Source of the DNA: an uncultured Bacilli bacterium
Lineage (GTDB): Bacteria; Bacillota_I; Bacilli_A; RFN20; CAG-449
Length of the DNA stretch: 43,728 nt
Direction: 5' to 3'
NCBI GenBank assembly: GCA_944332225.1
Contig: CALVJO010000013.1
Location: 1-43,728, forward strand
The notes beneath the pieces were generated by a model that had not been told where the DNA came from, did no database searches, and worked only from the letters and a program-made list of their open reading frames with translations. Positions 1-9,107 of this stretch are shown in pieces; within the stretch, counting starts at the first letter, position 1; every line of letters starts with the position of its first letter. Both the position numbers and the translations under genes were made by a program.

Positions 1-83
1 TTATTTTTCCTGGTGAATAAATTGTTTTATTTGTTCAATTATGTTTTTTTGCTTTTTCTTCGGTGAATAGTAACTATTTATAT

Positions 84-113
84 AAAAAAACTTGGCTTTA
101 ACCAAGTCTTTTA
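84..113 (-). terminator. Rho-independent terminator after the small membrane protein gene
   Basis: A 6-bp stem (ACTTGG at 90-95 pairing with CCAAGT at 102-107) has a six-base loop. On the minus strand it is followed by a U-run (A-run at 84-89 on the plus strand). It lies about 110 bases downstream of the 220-660 stop codon and would end that transcript. A short T-run on the plus side means it could also work in the other direction. Confidence 0.65.
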
Positions 114-219
114 TGGTAGTCTAGCTACATCTTTACCCCGTGTTAATTAAATACTAGGCAAAAGATTAATTTTTGTCAATAAATTTAAAAATATATCTTT
201 TTTATCCTTAATTAAATTT

Positions 220-660
220 TTATGCTCTTTTAGATTCTCTTATTCGGTTGATAAAATCGCCAATTAAAATTAAGGTTGTAAGCGAGTTAAATACTAAAAT
301 TGTAACGAACAATCCATTAACCACCGCGTAAGGAAGCATTGCTAATGTAGTAATTATTGTAGTTAATAAAAATACGCTACCAAGCAATAAAATCCATTTC
401 TTTTCGCTCATTATGGATATAAAAACCGCTACAATAGCTAAAATTGTAAATATAAATGTGATTAAAGGATAAATAGTTCCTCCTCCATAGGCATCAAAAG
501 AATAATAGGGATAATAATTTGTTGTCACAGTATCTGGAGTAAGAGAAGTATTGACCCCTACAGCATTAGGTAAGCATTCTAAAATAAAAGTAACTATTAA
601 AAATAATAATGCAGTTACTGATAAAAAATTATTTTTGATCTTTTCCATAAAATTAGTCAT
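220..660 (-). CDS. small four-helix integral membrane protein, function unknown
   Basis: 146 residues. I start it at the ATG at 660 because a GGAGG sits seven bases upstream; the longer frame from a TTG at 690 would place that ribosome binding site inside the gene. Hydrophobic segments lie near residues 12-28, 58-78, 84-104 and 108-130, with a Tyr/Thr-rich external-looking loop between the first two and a basic C-terminus (INRIRESKRA). It looks like a polytopic membrane protein with no catalytic motif that I recognise. A perfect inverted repeat at 695-713 lies in its leader. It stands alone between a pseudogene remnant and a terminator. Confidence 0.65.
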   Translation of the reverse strand: MTNFMEKIKNNFLSVTALLFLIVTFILECLPNAVGVNTSLTPDTVTTNYYPYYSFDAYGGGTIYPLITFIFTILAIVAVFISIMSEKKWILLLGSVFLLTTIITTLAMLPYAVVNGLFVTILVFNSLTTLILIGDFINRIRESKRA

Positions 661-694
661 AACTAAACCTCCAATAGATAAAAAATTCAATAAT

Positions 695-713
695 GCGTTA
701 AGAACCTTAACGC
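695..713. promoter_or_regulatory. perfect 8-bp inverted repeat in the leader of the 220-660 gene
   Basis: GCGTTAAG at 695-702 and CTTAACGC at 706-713 are exact reverse complements separated by three bases. The repeat is 35 bases upstream of the start codon and about 40 bases downstream of a TATAAT-like hexamer (752-757). It could be a repressor operator or an mRNA hairpin. A 14-codon reading frame starting at 751 (MVINKLTNSRDIER) ends inside the first arm of the repeat. No ribosome binding site is close to that frame, so its translation is doubtful. Confidence 0.4.
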
Positions 714-847
714 TCTATATCGCGTGAGTTAGTTAATTTATTGATTACCATATTATAAAAGTAAAAGTTTTATTTTCTTTTACTTCCTCCTTTGCCTATA
801 TTATACACTATATATATATATGCAATGGATAAAATTTTATTTCAGGA

Positions 848-1060
848 TTAATAATTATCTTTAAAAAGTTCAGTAACTTTCTTTGCTATAGTTTTTGCCC
901 CATCAACATCTTTACAATTTTTTTGATTATCTCTTATTTTATCGAGCAAAGTTGGTTCATCAAGTAACAATTTATTTAGTAAAGAATGTAAAGTTTTATT
1001 ATTCTCCGCGACAAAACCATAGCCATACAAACCAATTAAATATAATCCAAAAAAGCCGGT
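848..1060 (-). pseudogene. C-terminal remnant of a MurG/diglucosyl-diacylglycerol-synthase-like glycosyltransferase
   Basis: The frame runs from just after a TGA at 1061-1063 to the stop at 848 and has no ATG. The end (GYGFVAENNKTLHSLL, then DGAKTIAKKVTELFK) resembles the extreme C-terminus of GT28/GT4-type glycosyltransferases. In those, a GxG-FV element is followed by a helix of the kind 'DPELLEKMxENA...DGAxxIAxxI'. Only about 70 of the roughly 350-400 residues remain, and the upstream side runs into the terminator of the tRNA cluster. I therefore call it a decayed fragment. A short real peptide gene cannot be excluded. Confidence 0.4.
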
Positions 1061-1070
1061 TCAAAATATA

Positions 1071-1096
1071 ATAAAAGGCGGCACAATGTACCGCCT
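1071..1096 (-). terminator. terminator of the tRNA cluster
   Basis: AGGCGG (1076-1081) pairs with CCGCCT (1091-1096). On the minus strand the hairpin is followed by TTTTATTATATTTT. It begins 12 bases past the CCA end of tRNA-Ser. Confidence 0.85.
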
Positions 1097-1107
1097 AAAC
1101 TTCAAAC

Positions 1108-1198
1108 TGGCGGAGAAACAGAGATTTGAACTCTGGCGGGACTCGCATCCCCTATCGGTTTTCAAGACCGACCCCTTCAGCCACTTGGGTATTTCTCC
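1108..1198 (-). tRNA. tRNA-Ser(UGA)
   Basis: 91 nucleotides with an encoded CCA (TGG at 1108-1110 on the plus strand), acceptor GGAGAAA, class II long variable arm and anticodon TGA. It is the last gene of a three-tRNA transcript, 17 bases downstream of tRNA-Ile. Confidence 0.95.
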
Positions 1199-1215
1199 AT
1201 CATGCGGTAAACAAA

Positions 1216-1292
1216 TGGTGGACCCGGAGGGACTTGAACCCACGACCGGCGGTTTATGAGACCGCTGCTCTAACCAACTGCGCTACAGGTCC
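1216..1292 (-). tRNA. tRNA with CAU anticodon, probably tRNA-Ile(CAU, lysidine-modified)
   Basis: 77 nucleotides with acceptor GGACCTG, encoded CCA and anticodon loop CTCATAA. The acceptor and loop are closer to the AUA-reading tRNA-Ile of Bacilli than to elongator or initiator tRNA-Met. The neighbouring CAU tRNA is the better match to elongator Met. Identity as Ile depends on TilS modification, which cannot be read from DNA. Confidence 0.8.
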
Positions 1293-1293
1293 A

Positions 1294-1370
1294 TGGTGGC
1301 GGCGGGGGGACTCGAACCCTCGACATATCGGGTATGAGCCGATTGCTCTAACCAACTGGGCTACGCCGCC
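1294..1370 (-). tRNA. tRNA-Met(CAU), elongator type
   Basis: 77 nucleotides, acceptor GGCGGCG paired with CGCCGCC, anticodon loop CTCATAC, encoded CCA. The 5' end has a normal first base pair and lacks the three G-C pairs in the anticodon stem typical of initiator tRNA, so this is the elongator. It is the first gene of the cluster, about 14 bases after the predicted transcription start, and only one base separates it from tRNA-Ile. Confidence 0.85.
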
Positions 1371-1390
1371 ATTTGTCAACGCGCTTAATT

Positions 1391-1419
1391 ATTTTAGTAA
1401 AGAAATATTGTTATTTCAA
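1391..1419 (-). promoter_or_regulatory. sigma-A-type promoter for the tRNA cluster
   Basis: TTGAAA (plus-strand positions 1414-1419) and TAAAAT (1391-1396) are separated by exactly 17 bases on the minus strand. The predicted start near 1384 lies 14 bases before tRNA-Met. Confidence 0.7.
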
Positions 1420-1476
1420 CACTTTTTTTATCTAACATTAATTTGCTGTTTTTAGGTCAAATTTTCTCTATTTTAC

Positions 1477-1508
1477 AAAAAAATCATGTGTTAGTTCACA
1501 TGATTTTT
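1477..1508 (-). terminator. terminator of mgtE (bidirectional shape)
   Basis: A 12-bp perfect stem (1479-1490 with 1497-1508, core ATCATGTG) around a six-base loop, flanked by A and T runs on both sides. It begins four bases after the mgtE stop codon. Confidence 0.9.
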
Positions 1509-1511
1509 AAC

Positions 1512-2906
1512 CTATATAATGAAAGATATGAACAAGAGATAGGATAGTCCATAATAGACAAACACCGCGACTAAATCATTAACAGTCGTGATTAGAGGAC
1601 CTGAAGCAACTGCTGGATCAATCTTAATTGAAAAGAAGAAGACAGGAATTAAGGTTCCAATTAATGAAGAAAGAGCCATCGAAGCAAATAATGATAAACC
1701 GATGATTCCCGCAAGTTCTAAGGATAAAGATAGAGAATAACTAACTTCTGAAGAGATTCCTACTTTAAAAATGACAAAATACAATAAGGATGAAAGGAAA
1801 CCGATAACTCCTAAAAGTAAGCCATTAATTAACCCAACTGCTGATTCTTTTCCAATTAATTTTAAAATCATCTTACGATCAACATCTGGATCAGAAAGGA
1901 CTCTAACCGTAACCGCGAGAGATTGAGTTCCTGAGTTACCAGCCATATCTAATACAGTTGATTGGAAGAATACTAAAGTAGTTAACGAAGCGATAACCAC
2001 CGAGAAAGTTTGAATGAAAAGCGAGACTAAAAAACCTAAGAATAATAAGATGATTAACCAAGGAGCTCTTTTTTTAATAGATGTCCAAACAGTAGAATCT
2101 AAATCAATATTACCATTTAAAGCAGCAAACTTTTCATAGTCATCTGACATTTCATCGCCGACTACCTCAACTAAGTCATGCGCGGTGATCGCTCCAATTA
2201 ATTTATTATCTTGATCGACTACTGGAATAATATCCTCACCATAATCGATGATGTCTTGATAGACTTCACTGATTTTATCATTCGCGCTTACCGAAGGATA
2301 ATTCAAGACAAATAAATCTTGAAGCGAAGAGTTCTTTCTAGCTCTAATTAAATCTTTTAGATCTAAAGCTCCGGTATATTTTTCATTTTCATCAACTACA
2401 AATATTGTAGAAATATTATCGTTATCTCCTGATTGTTTAATTAATTCTTTCATGGCTTTACTGACATCATCATCTTTATTGATAACAATAAAGTTCGTGG
2501 TCATCAAACGACCAATTTCATCTTCATCATAAGAAAGAATTAACTCAGCATCCTCTCTAGATTCCTTGTCCATCTTAGAAAGAATGCTCTTTCCTTTTTC
2601 TTCATCAAGATTCTCTAAGATATCGACCGCGTCATCTGAGTCCATCTCTTCAAGGATGTCCGCGGCCTTCTCTTCATCTAAGTTTCCGATGAGTTCATCC
2701 GCGTCATCAATATAGGAGACAACTTCAGAAAAATCATCTTTATCCAAGATTTTATATAAGGTGTTTTTTTCCTCTTCGCTTAAATGAGGAATCGCATCCG
2801 CAATATCATTTTCATGATAATCAGAGAGCTGATCTTTCTTCCATTTTAAAGAATGCTTTGAACGAATAATTTCAATAATTTTTTGAATTTTGATATCTAA
2901 TTCCAT
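1512..2906 (-). CDS. mgtE: MgtE-family magnesium channel/transporter
   Basis: 464 residues, the usual length. The layout is that of MgtE: an acidic, helical N-domain (about residues 20-125, rich in the DxDDAVDIL-type repeats that sense Mg2+), a pair of CBS domains (about 130-255), a plug helix, then five membrane helices (about 283-464). The pore signature (DMAGNSGTQSLAVTVR near 320-335) and the second family motif (DPAVASGPLITTVND near 430-444) are intact. MgtE is a homodimeric channel that closes when cytoplasmic Mg2+ is high. The start has GGAGG ten bases upstream. The gene is monocistronic, lying between the dnaJ terminator and its own terminator. I see no M-box riboswitch in the short leader. 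Confidence 0.95.
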   Translation of the reverse strand: MELDIKIQKIIEIIRSKHSLKWKKDQLSDYHENDIADAIPHLSEEEKNTLYKILDKDDFSEVVSYIDDADELIGNLDEEKAADILEEMDSDDAVDILENLDEEKGKSILSKMDKESREDAELILSYDEDEIGRLMTTNFIVINKDDDVSKAMKELIKQSGDNDNISTIFVVDENEKYTGALDLKDLIRARKNSSLQDLFVLNYPSVSANDKISEVYQDIIDYGEDIIPVVDQDNKLIGAITAHDLVEVVGDEMSDDYEKFAALNGNIDLDSTVWTSIKKRAPWLIILLFLGFLVSLFIQTFSVVIASLTTLVFFQSTVLDMAGNSGTQSLAVTVRVLSDPDVDRKMILKLIGKESAVGLINGLLLGVIGFLSSLLYFVIFKVGISSEVSYSLSLSLELAGIIGLSLFASMALSSLIGTLIPVFFFSIKIDPAVASGPLITTVNDLVAVFVYYGLSYLLFISFII

Positions 2907-3003
2907 CTTTATTTACCTCCTATCCAAAGAAATTTTACTCGTTAAAAAATAAAAGAAAACCGAAAAAAGCTTCATGAAAAAATATTTTACATAAAAGCGC
3001 TTA

Positions 3004-3029
3004 AAACAAAAAGCAGCAATCGCTGCTTT
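3004..3029 (-). terminator. terminator of the heat-shock operon
   Basis: AAAGCAGC (3010-3017) and GCTGCTTT (3022-3029) form an 8-bp stem with a four-base loop, followed on the minus strand by a U-rich tail. It lies about 20 bases after the dnaJ stop codon. Confidence 0.85.
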
Positions 3030-3049
3030 ATTAAATAATTTAAATATCT

Positions 3050-4162
3050 TTACTTAAATAATCGATCAAAGAAGCTAGACCCTTTTGAGGCTTTCTTACT
3101 TCTAAGATTTTCTAATATTTCTTTTTCTTCTTTTGAGATAGAAGTTGGAATCTTTACCTTGATGTGAATAAACTGGTCGCCGATTTGATTGCTTCTTAAA
3201 GCTTTAATTCCTTTACCTTGCAATCTTAATACAGCATTAGGTTGAGTTCCAGCAGGGATCTTAACTGAAACTGGTCCGTCTACAGTATTAACATCGATAG
3301 TGGAGCCTAATATAGCATCAAGATAAGAAATTTCAGTATCGACGTGGATATCATTTCCATCACGAGTAAATTCTTTAGAATCATCGACCACGACCTCGAC
3401 ATATAAATCTCCGTTAGGTCCTCCGTTAACTCCTCGTTTTCCTCGACCTTGAATCACGATGCTTTGACCAGATTGAATTCCGGCAGGAATCTTAATCTCA
3501 ATATCTTTTTTAGAAGAAATGTAGCCTTTACCATTACAGAAAGTACATTTTTCTTTAATGATTCTACCGGTTGCATTACATCTCGGACAGGCTCTTTCTT
3601 GCTGCATTCTACCAAATAAGGTATTAGATACTGTTCTAATTCTTCCGCTTCCGTTACAATCAGGACAAGTTTGAAAATCATTTGGGGTTCTTGCTCCGGT
3701 TCCATTACAATGGGAGCAAGTTTCTTCAACAGTAGGAGAGATAACTATCGTCTTTCCTTTAACTGCATCCATAAAGCTAATTCTAACTTTATATGAGGTA
3801 TCGTTTCCTCTTATTGGGCCAGATGAACGCGCGCCGCGGCGTCCACCTCCTCCAAAGAATGATTCAAAGATATCTTCAAATCCTCCGAATCCTTCAAATG
3901 GATTACCACCTTGGAAGCCACCTCCCATAGATCCATCGAAAGCAGCATAGCCAAATTGATCATATTTAGCTTTTTTATCCGGGTCGGAAAGAATGTCATA
4001 GGCCCCTTGAATCTCCTTAAACTTCTCTTCCGCGCCGGGTTCTTTATTAATATCAGGGTGATATTTCTTAGCTAAGGTCCGATAGGCATGCTTAATATCA
4101 TCCTGAGTTGCATTTTTATCGATTCCTAATATCTCATAAGGATCTCTCTTAGTTTCCGCCAT
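3050..4162 (-). CDS. dnaJ: co-chaperone DnaJ (Hsp40)
   Basis: 370 residues from the ATG at 4162, which has AAGGAGG seven bases upstream; an earlier in-frame start (4186) would put that site inside the gene. The J domain (about 6-70) has the HPD motif at 35-37 that stimulates DnaK ATPase. A Gly/Phe-rich linker follows (about 78-110). Four zinc-binding CxxC pairs start at C149, C166, C192 and C206, and two beta-barrel substrate-binding domains follow. It is a complete type I Hsp40, last gene of hrcA-grpE-dnaK-dnaJ. A hairpin in the 53-base gap after dnaK may lower its expression relative to dnaK. Confidence 0.97.
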   Translation of the reverse strand: MAETKRDPYEILGIDKNATQDDIKHAYRTLAKKYHPDINKEPGAEEKFKEIQGAYDILSDPDKKAKYDQFGYAAFDGSMGGGFQGGNPFEGFGGFEDIFESFFGGGGRRGARSSGPIRGNDTSYKVRISFMDAVKGKTIVISPTVEETCSHCNGTGARTPNDFQTCPDCNGSGRIRTVSNTLFGRMQQERACPRCNATGRIIKEKCTFCNGKGYISSKKDIEIKIPAGIQSGQSIVIQGRGKRGVNGGPNGDLYVEVVVDDSKEFTRDGNDIHVDTEISYLDAILGSTIDVNTVDGPVSVKIPAGTQPNAVLRLQGKGIKALRSNQIGDQFIHIKVKIPTSISKEEKEILENLRSKKASKGSSFFDRLFK

Positions 4163-4184
4163 ATATCCTCCTTTCTTAAACAAC

Positions 4185-4212
4185 AAAACCGGAGGTTGTT
4201 ACCTCCGATTTT
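4185..4212 (-). terminator. dnaK-dnaJ intergenic hairpin (partial terminator or processing site)
   Basis: CGGAGGT (4190-4196) and ACCTCCG (4201-4207) form a 7-bp GC-rich stem with a TGTT loop. On the minus strand it is followed by GTTTTGTTGTTT. Read-through is needed for dnaJ, so it probably attenuates or stabilises the upstream message. Its stem contains a Shine-Dalgarno-like GGAGG that is not used for initiation. Confidence 0.6.
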
Positions 4213-4215
4213 AAA

Positions 4216-6635
<2,420 letters not shown>

Positions 6636-6647
6636 GTAGCCTCCTAT

Positions 6648-7670
6648 CTACTTATCATCGTCTGAATAAAGTTCATCTAGCTTATCAGCTAAGAACTCTA
6701 AGGCGTTAACGATCTTATCATAATCCATCCGTCTTGGACCGACTAAGGTGATTGAACCTTCTTGATTTTGTCCAAGATTGATTTTCTTGGTGACGAATGA
6801 GACATCATCGAACCCTAATTCATCCTCATCATTCAAGATTTTGACATCGAGAGATGAATCAGACGAAGTGAGCTCTCTAATCTTCTCTGGGGAATCAAGG
6901 AATTCTAATAACCGTTTAAACTTTCTTAAATCAGCTTGAAACTCTGGTTGATCTAATAAATTTTCTTTACCGAAAGCTCCCATTCTATCAGATGCAAACT
7001 TGATGAAGGCTTCAGCAAAGGCTCGATAGATTTTATCATTAGCGTGAATTAAATCCTCAAGCAAAGGTTTTATCGATTCCATCTTTTCGCCTAGTTTAGA
7101 GATCTGAGTTCCTTTTAGACGATCATTAATCATCGTCACGCATTTTTGAATTTGATCGACGTTTACATTATTTTCTAAGACGAAGGTCTTATTTTCTACA
7201 TAACCTGTATCAGTTACGAACACCGCGGTTGCTGAGTTTTGAGAAATCGGGATGAATTGAATCGAAGCAAGATGCTCAGAATCAGATGATGGCCCTAAGA
7301 CGATTGAAGCAAGATTTGTCATATGAGATAGAATCTCACATGATTCCTTCAATACTTCTTCAATTGATTTATTATGCTGATCGATAATCATGGTCAATTG
7401 CTGCTTGATGGTTTCATCAACATCATTTGAATCACGAAGATTCTTAACATAATAACGATATCCTTCAGAAGAAGGAACTCTTCCTGAAGAGGTATGAGTC
7501 TTCTCTAATAGGCCTCGTTGCTCTAATTCAGCCATCTCATTGCGGATCGTCGCAGAAGAATAAGGAAGCTTATAGGTTTCAATAAGCGTCTTAGATCCAA
7601 CTGGAGTCGCCGTCTTGATGAAAGATTCAACGATGTACTTTAAGATTAAGTCTTGTCGAGATAAGGTCAT
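6648..7670 (-). CDS. hrcA: heat-inducible transcription repressor HrcA
   Basis: 340 residues from the ATG at 7670, preceded by AAGGAGG. A longer frame from a GTG at 7688 would start inside the CIRCE operator, so I reject it. The N-terminal winged helix (about 5-75: RQDLILKYIVESFI, then SSATIRNEMAELEQRGLLEKTHTSSGRVPS) is the DNA reader. The rest is the GAF-like dimerisation region, ending in the family motif GPRRMDYDKIV. HrcA binds CIRCE and depends on GroEL for activity. It is the first gene of the operon and is autoregulated by the two CIRCE copies at 7682-7754. No groESL is present in the window. Confidence 0.97.
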   Translation of the reverse strand: MTLSRQDLILKYIVESFIKTATPVGSKTLIETYKLPYSSATIRNEMAELEQRGLLEKTHTSSGRVPSSEGYRYYVKNLRDSNDVDETIKQQLTMIIDQHNKSIEEVLKESCEILSHMTNLASIVLGPSSDSEHLASIQFIPISQNSATAVFVTDTGYVENKTFVLENNVNVDQIQKCVTMINDRLKGTQISKLGEKMESIKPLLEDLIHANDKIYRAFAEAFIKFASDRMGAFGKENLLDQPEFQADLRKFKRLLEFLDSPEKIRELTSSDSSLDVKILNDEDELGFDDVSFVTKKINLGQNQEGSITLVGPRRMDYDKIVNALEFLADKLDELYSDDDK

Positions 7671-7681
7671 CTCTCCTCCTT

Positions 7682-7708
7682 CTAGCACTCATTATTTCTC
7701 GGTGCTAA
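7682..7708 (-). promoter_or_regulatory. CIRCE operator, promoter-proximal copy
   Basis: CTAGCACTC, nine bases, then CGGTGCTAA matches the CIRCE consensus (TTAGCACTC-N9-GAGTGCTAA) at 15 of 18 arm positions. It covers the predicted transcription start and leader, and ends two bases before the hrcA ribosome binding site. Confidence 0.92.
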
Positions 7709-7712
7709 AGGT

Positions 7713-7740
7713 ATTATAGACAATCATTTAGCACTGTCAA
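7713..7740 (-). promoter_or_regulatory. sigma-A promoter of the hrcA operon
   Basis: On the minus strand a perfect TTGACA (plus positions 7735-7740) and a perfect TATAAT (7713-7718) are 16 bases apart. The -35 box lies within the distal CIRCE and the start point near 7706 falls in the proximal one. HrcA bound at either site should block polymerase. Confidence 0.9.
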
Positions 7741-7754
7741 TACATTATTGCTAA
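7728..7754 (-). promoter_or_regulatory. CIRCE operator, promoter-distal copy
   Basis: TTAGCACTG, nine bases, then TATTGCTAA matches 15 of 18 CIRCE arm positions. It is centred 46 bases upstream of the first copy and contains the -35 box. Its arms differ from those of the proximal copy, so it is an independent, slightly worn operator and not a simple duplication. Confidence 0.8.
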
Positions 7755-7768
7755 TTTTTATCGTTTTT

Positions 7769-8869
7769 TTAAAATAATAATTTTCTTAGATAAAAATCAA
7801 TTATGAAAAAATTATCTTTATTTAATCTTAAATATCCATCTTCTATTATTAATTCATTATTATTAATTAATGGTCTTAATACATCTTCTTTAGCTATAAG
7901 AAAATCTTCATGAAATTTATTTTGATACTTTTTTAAATCTAAGCCGTGTTCAAGGCGAAGAGACAACATTACTTCATAAAACTTTTCTATATCGTTAGTT
8001 ACTATCTCTTTATAATCATCAAATTGATTATTTAAATATTTAGTTAATGATTTTGTGTTTGTATATCTAATTTTATCAATATAAGATGAAGCACCTAAAC
8101 CAACTCCTCCATACTCTAGATTGTTCCAATAGATTAAATTATGTTTTGATTCATAACCATGAAGAGCAAAATTAGATATTTCATAACGATAGAAGCCTGC
8201 CTTAGCTAAGTAATCGACAATCGTTTTATAAAATAAAGCTTCATCATCTTCATTTAGAGCTTCATAGCCTTGATTATAAAGCTTAGAAGAAGGAGAAACT
8301 TCTAAACAGTAAGTAGAAATATGCTGAACATTAAGAGAAGCAAACAATTTTAAATCTTCTATCAGCTCATCTAGAGTTTGACCATTGAATCCATAAATTA
8401 AATCAATATTTATATTATTGATTCCCTGATCATTAAAAGCAGCAATCAACTCTTTTATCTTTGAATAAGATGATTCTCTTTCAATCAACTTTAAATATTT
8501 TTGATTAAAGGTTTGGACTCCTAAAGATACTCTTTTAACTCCTAATTCTTTTAATAATTTAATTTTATCTAAGGTGATATCTGGATTAGATTCAATGGTA
8601 ATATAACTATCTTTAACTTGATAAGGTTTAATCATATTAAATAGGTTAGTTAATTCATCTAACGATAAAGAGGTGGGCGTGCCACCTCCAATATATATTG
8701 ATTTAAAAGAAAAAGAATCGTATTTTTTAAGTTCGATCTCTAATGATTTTAAATATCTTAAAACAAAGTTTTTTGAATAGAAAACTTTGCAAAAAGAACA
8801 ATAAGAACAGATATATTGACAAAAAGGAATATGAATGTATAGTCCTTCTTTAGTTATCTTTTTTGTCAT
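7769..8869 (-). CDS. hemW: radical SAM protein HemW (heme chaperone, formerly HemN-like)
   Basis: 366 residues from the ATG at 8869; an upstream in-frame start would lie deep inside the preceding gene. The radical-SAM cluster motif CxxxCxxC is at C17, C21 and C24, with a further Cys at 27. Other family marks are IYIGGGTPT, SLGVQTFN and the HemW-specific HNxxYW (HNLIYW). HemW binds heme and passes it to respiratory enzymes; it is not a coproporphyrinogen oxidase. The gene overlaps the 8850-9107 gene by 20 bases and has only a poor ribosome binding site, so it is probably translationally coupled. I see no clear terminator between it and the hrcA promoter. Confidence 0.9.
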   Translation of the reverse strand: MTKKITKEGLYIHIPFCQYICSYCSFCKVFYSKNFVLRYLKSLEIELKKYDSFSFKSIYIGGGTPTSLSLDELTNLFNMIKPYQVKDSYITIESNPDITLDKIKLLKELGVKRVSLGVQTFNQKYLKLIERESSYSKIKELIAAFNDQGINNINIDLIYGFNGQTLDELIEDLKLFASLNVQHISTYCLEVSPSSKLYNQGYEALNEDDEALFYKTIVDYLAKAGFYRYEISNFALHGYESKHNLIYWNNLEYGGVGLGASSYIDKIRYTNTKSLTKYLNNQFDDYKEIVTNDIEKFYEVMLSLRLEHGLDLKKYQNKFHEDFLIAKEDVLRPLINNNELIIEDGYLRLNKDNFFIIDFYLRKLLF

Positions 8870-9107
8870 CTTCGTCTTGTTTCTTTTTGAATTGAGAATT
8901 GAATTCTTCTTGCTTTTTCTCTTCTTCGACATCGACTAAGATTCGATCTAGGTTATCTTTAGCGATTTTCTCTTCATCTTCCTTTTCATAATCGGTCAAT
9001 CCTGGAATATATTTTCTAAGTAAAAAGACCGTTAAGCCGATGATCGCGAATATACCGATAATTAATAAAATCCACCACCAGGAAGTACCTTGTAACGTAT
9101 TGATCAT
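8850..9107 (-). CDS. small single-pass membrane protein with charged cytoplasmic tail
   Basis: 85 residues. One hydrophobic helix (about 9-31, preceded by WWW) is followed by a highly charged tail rich in Lys, Glu and Asp (40-85). The predicted topology is N-out with a cytoplasmic tail. It overlaps the upstream gene by four bases (ATGA) and hemW downstream by 20, so it belongs to a tightly coupled operon. A good AAGGAGG lies before its start. I do not recognise a family. The layout is like the small YneF/YtxH-type membrane proteins, but I see no sequence motif to support that. Confidence 0.75.
   Translation of the reverse strand: MINTLQGTSWWWILLIIGIFAIIGLTVFLLRKYIPGLTDYEKEDEEKIAKDNLDRILVDVEEEKKQEEFNSQFKKKQDEDDKKDN

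Noticed and set aside
1-120. 40-codon minus-strand frame at the left edge (ends KQFIHQEK)
   Set aside because: It has no start codon, runs between two stops and overlaps the terminator at 84-113. It lies downstream of a complete gene and shows no recognisable motif.
1126-1455. 109-codon plus-strand frame
   Set aside because: It is the reverse reading of the three tRNA genes and continues into the leader region.
2907-3003. Possible magnesium riboswitch (M-box) before mgtE
   Set aside because: The leader is under 100 bases after the previous terminator and has no conserved M-box helices that I can see.
7670-7688. Upstream GTG start for hrcA
   Set aside because: It lies in the CIRCE operator and would bury the AAGGAGG that serves the ATG at 7670.
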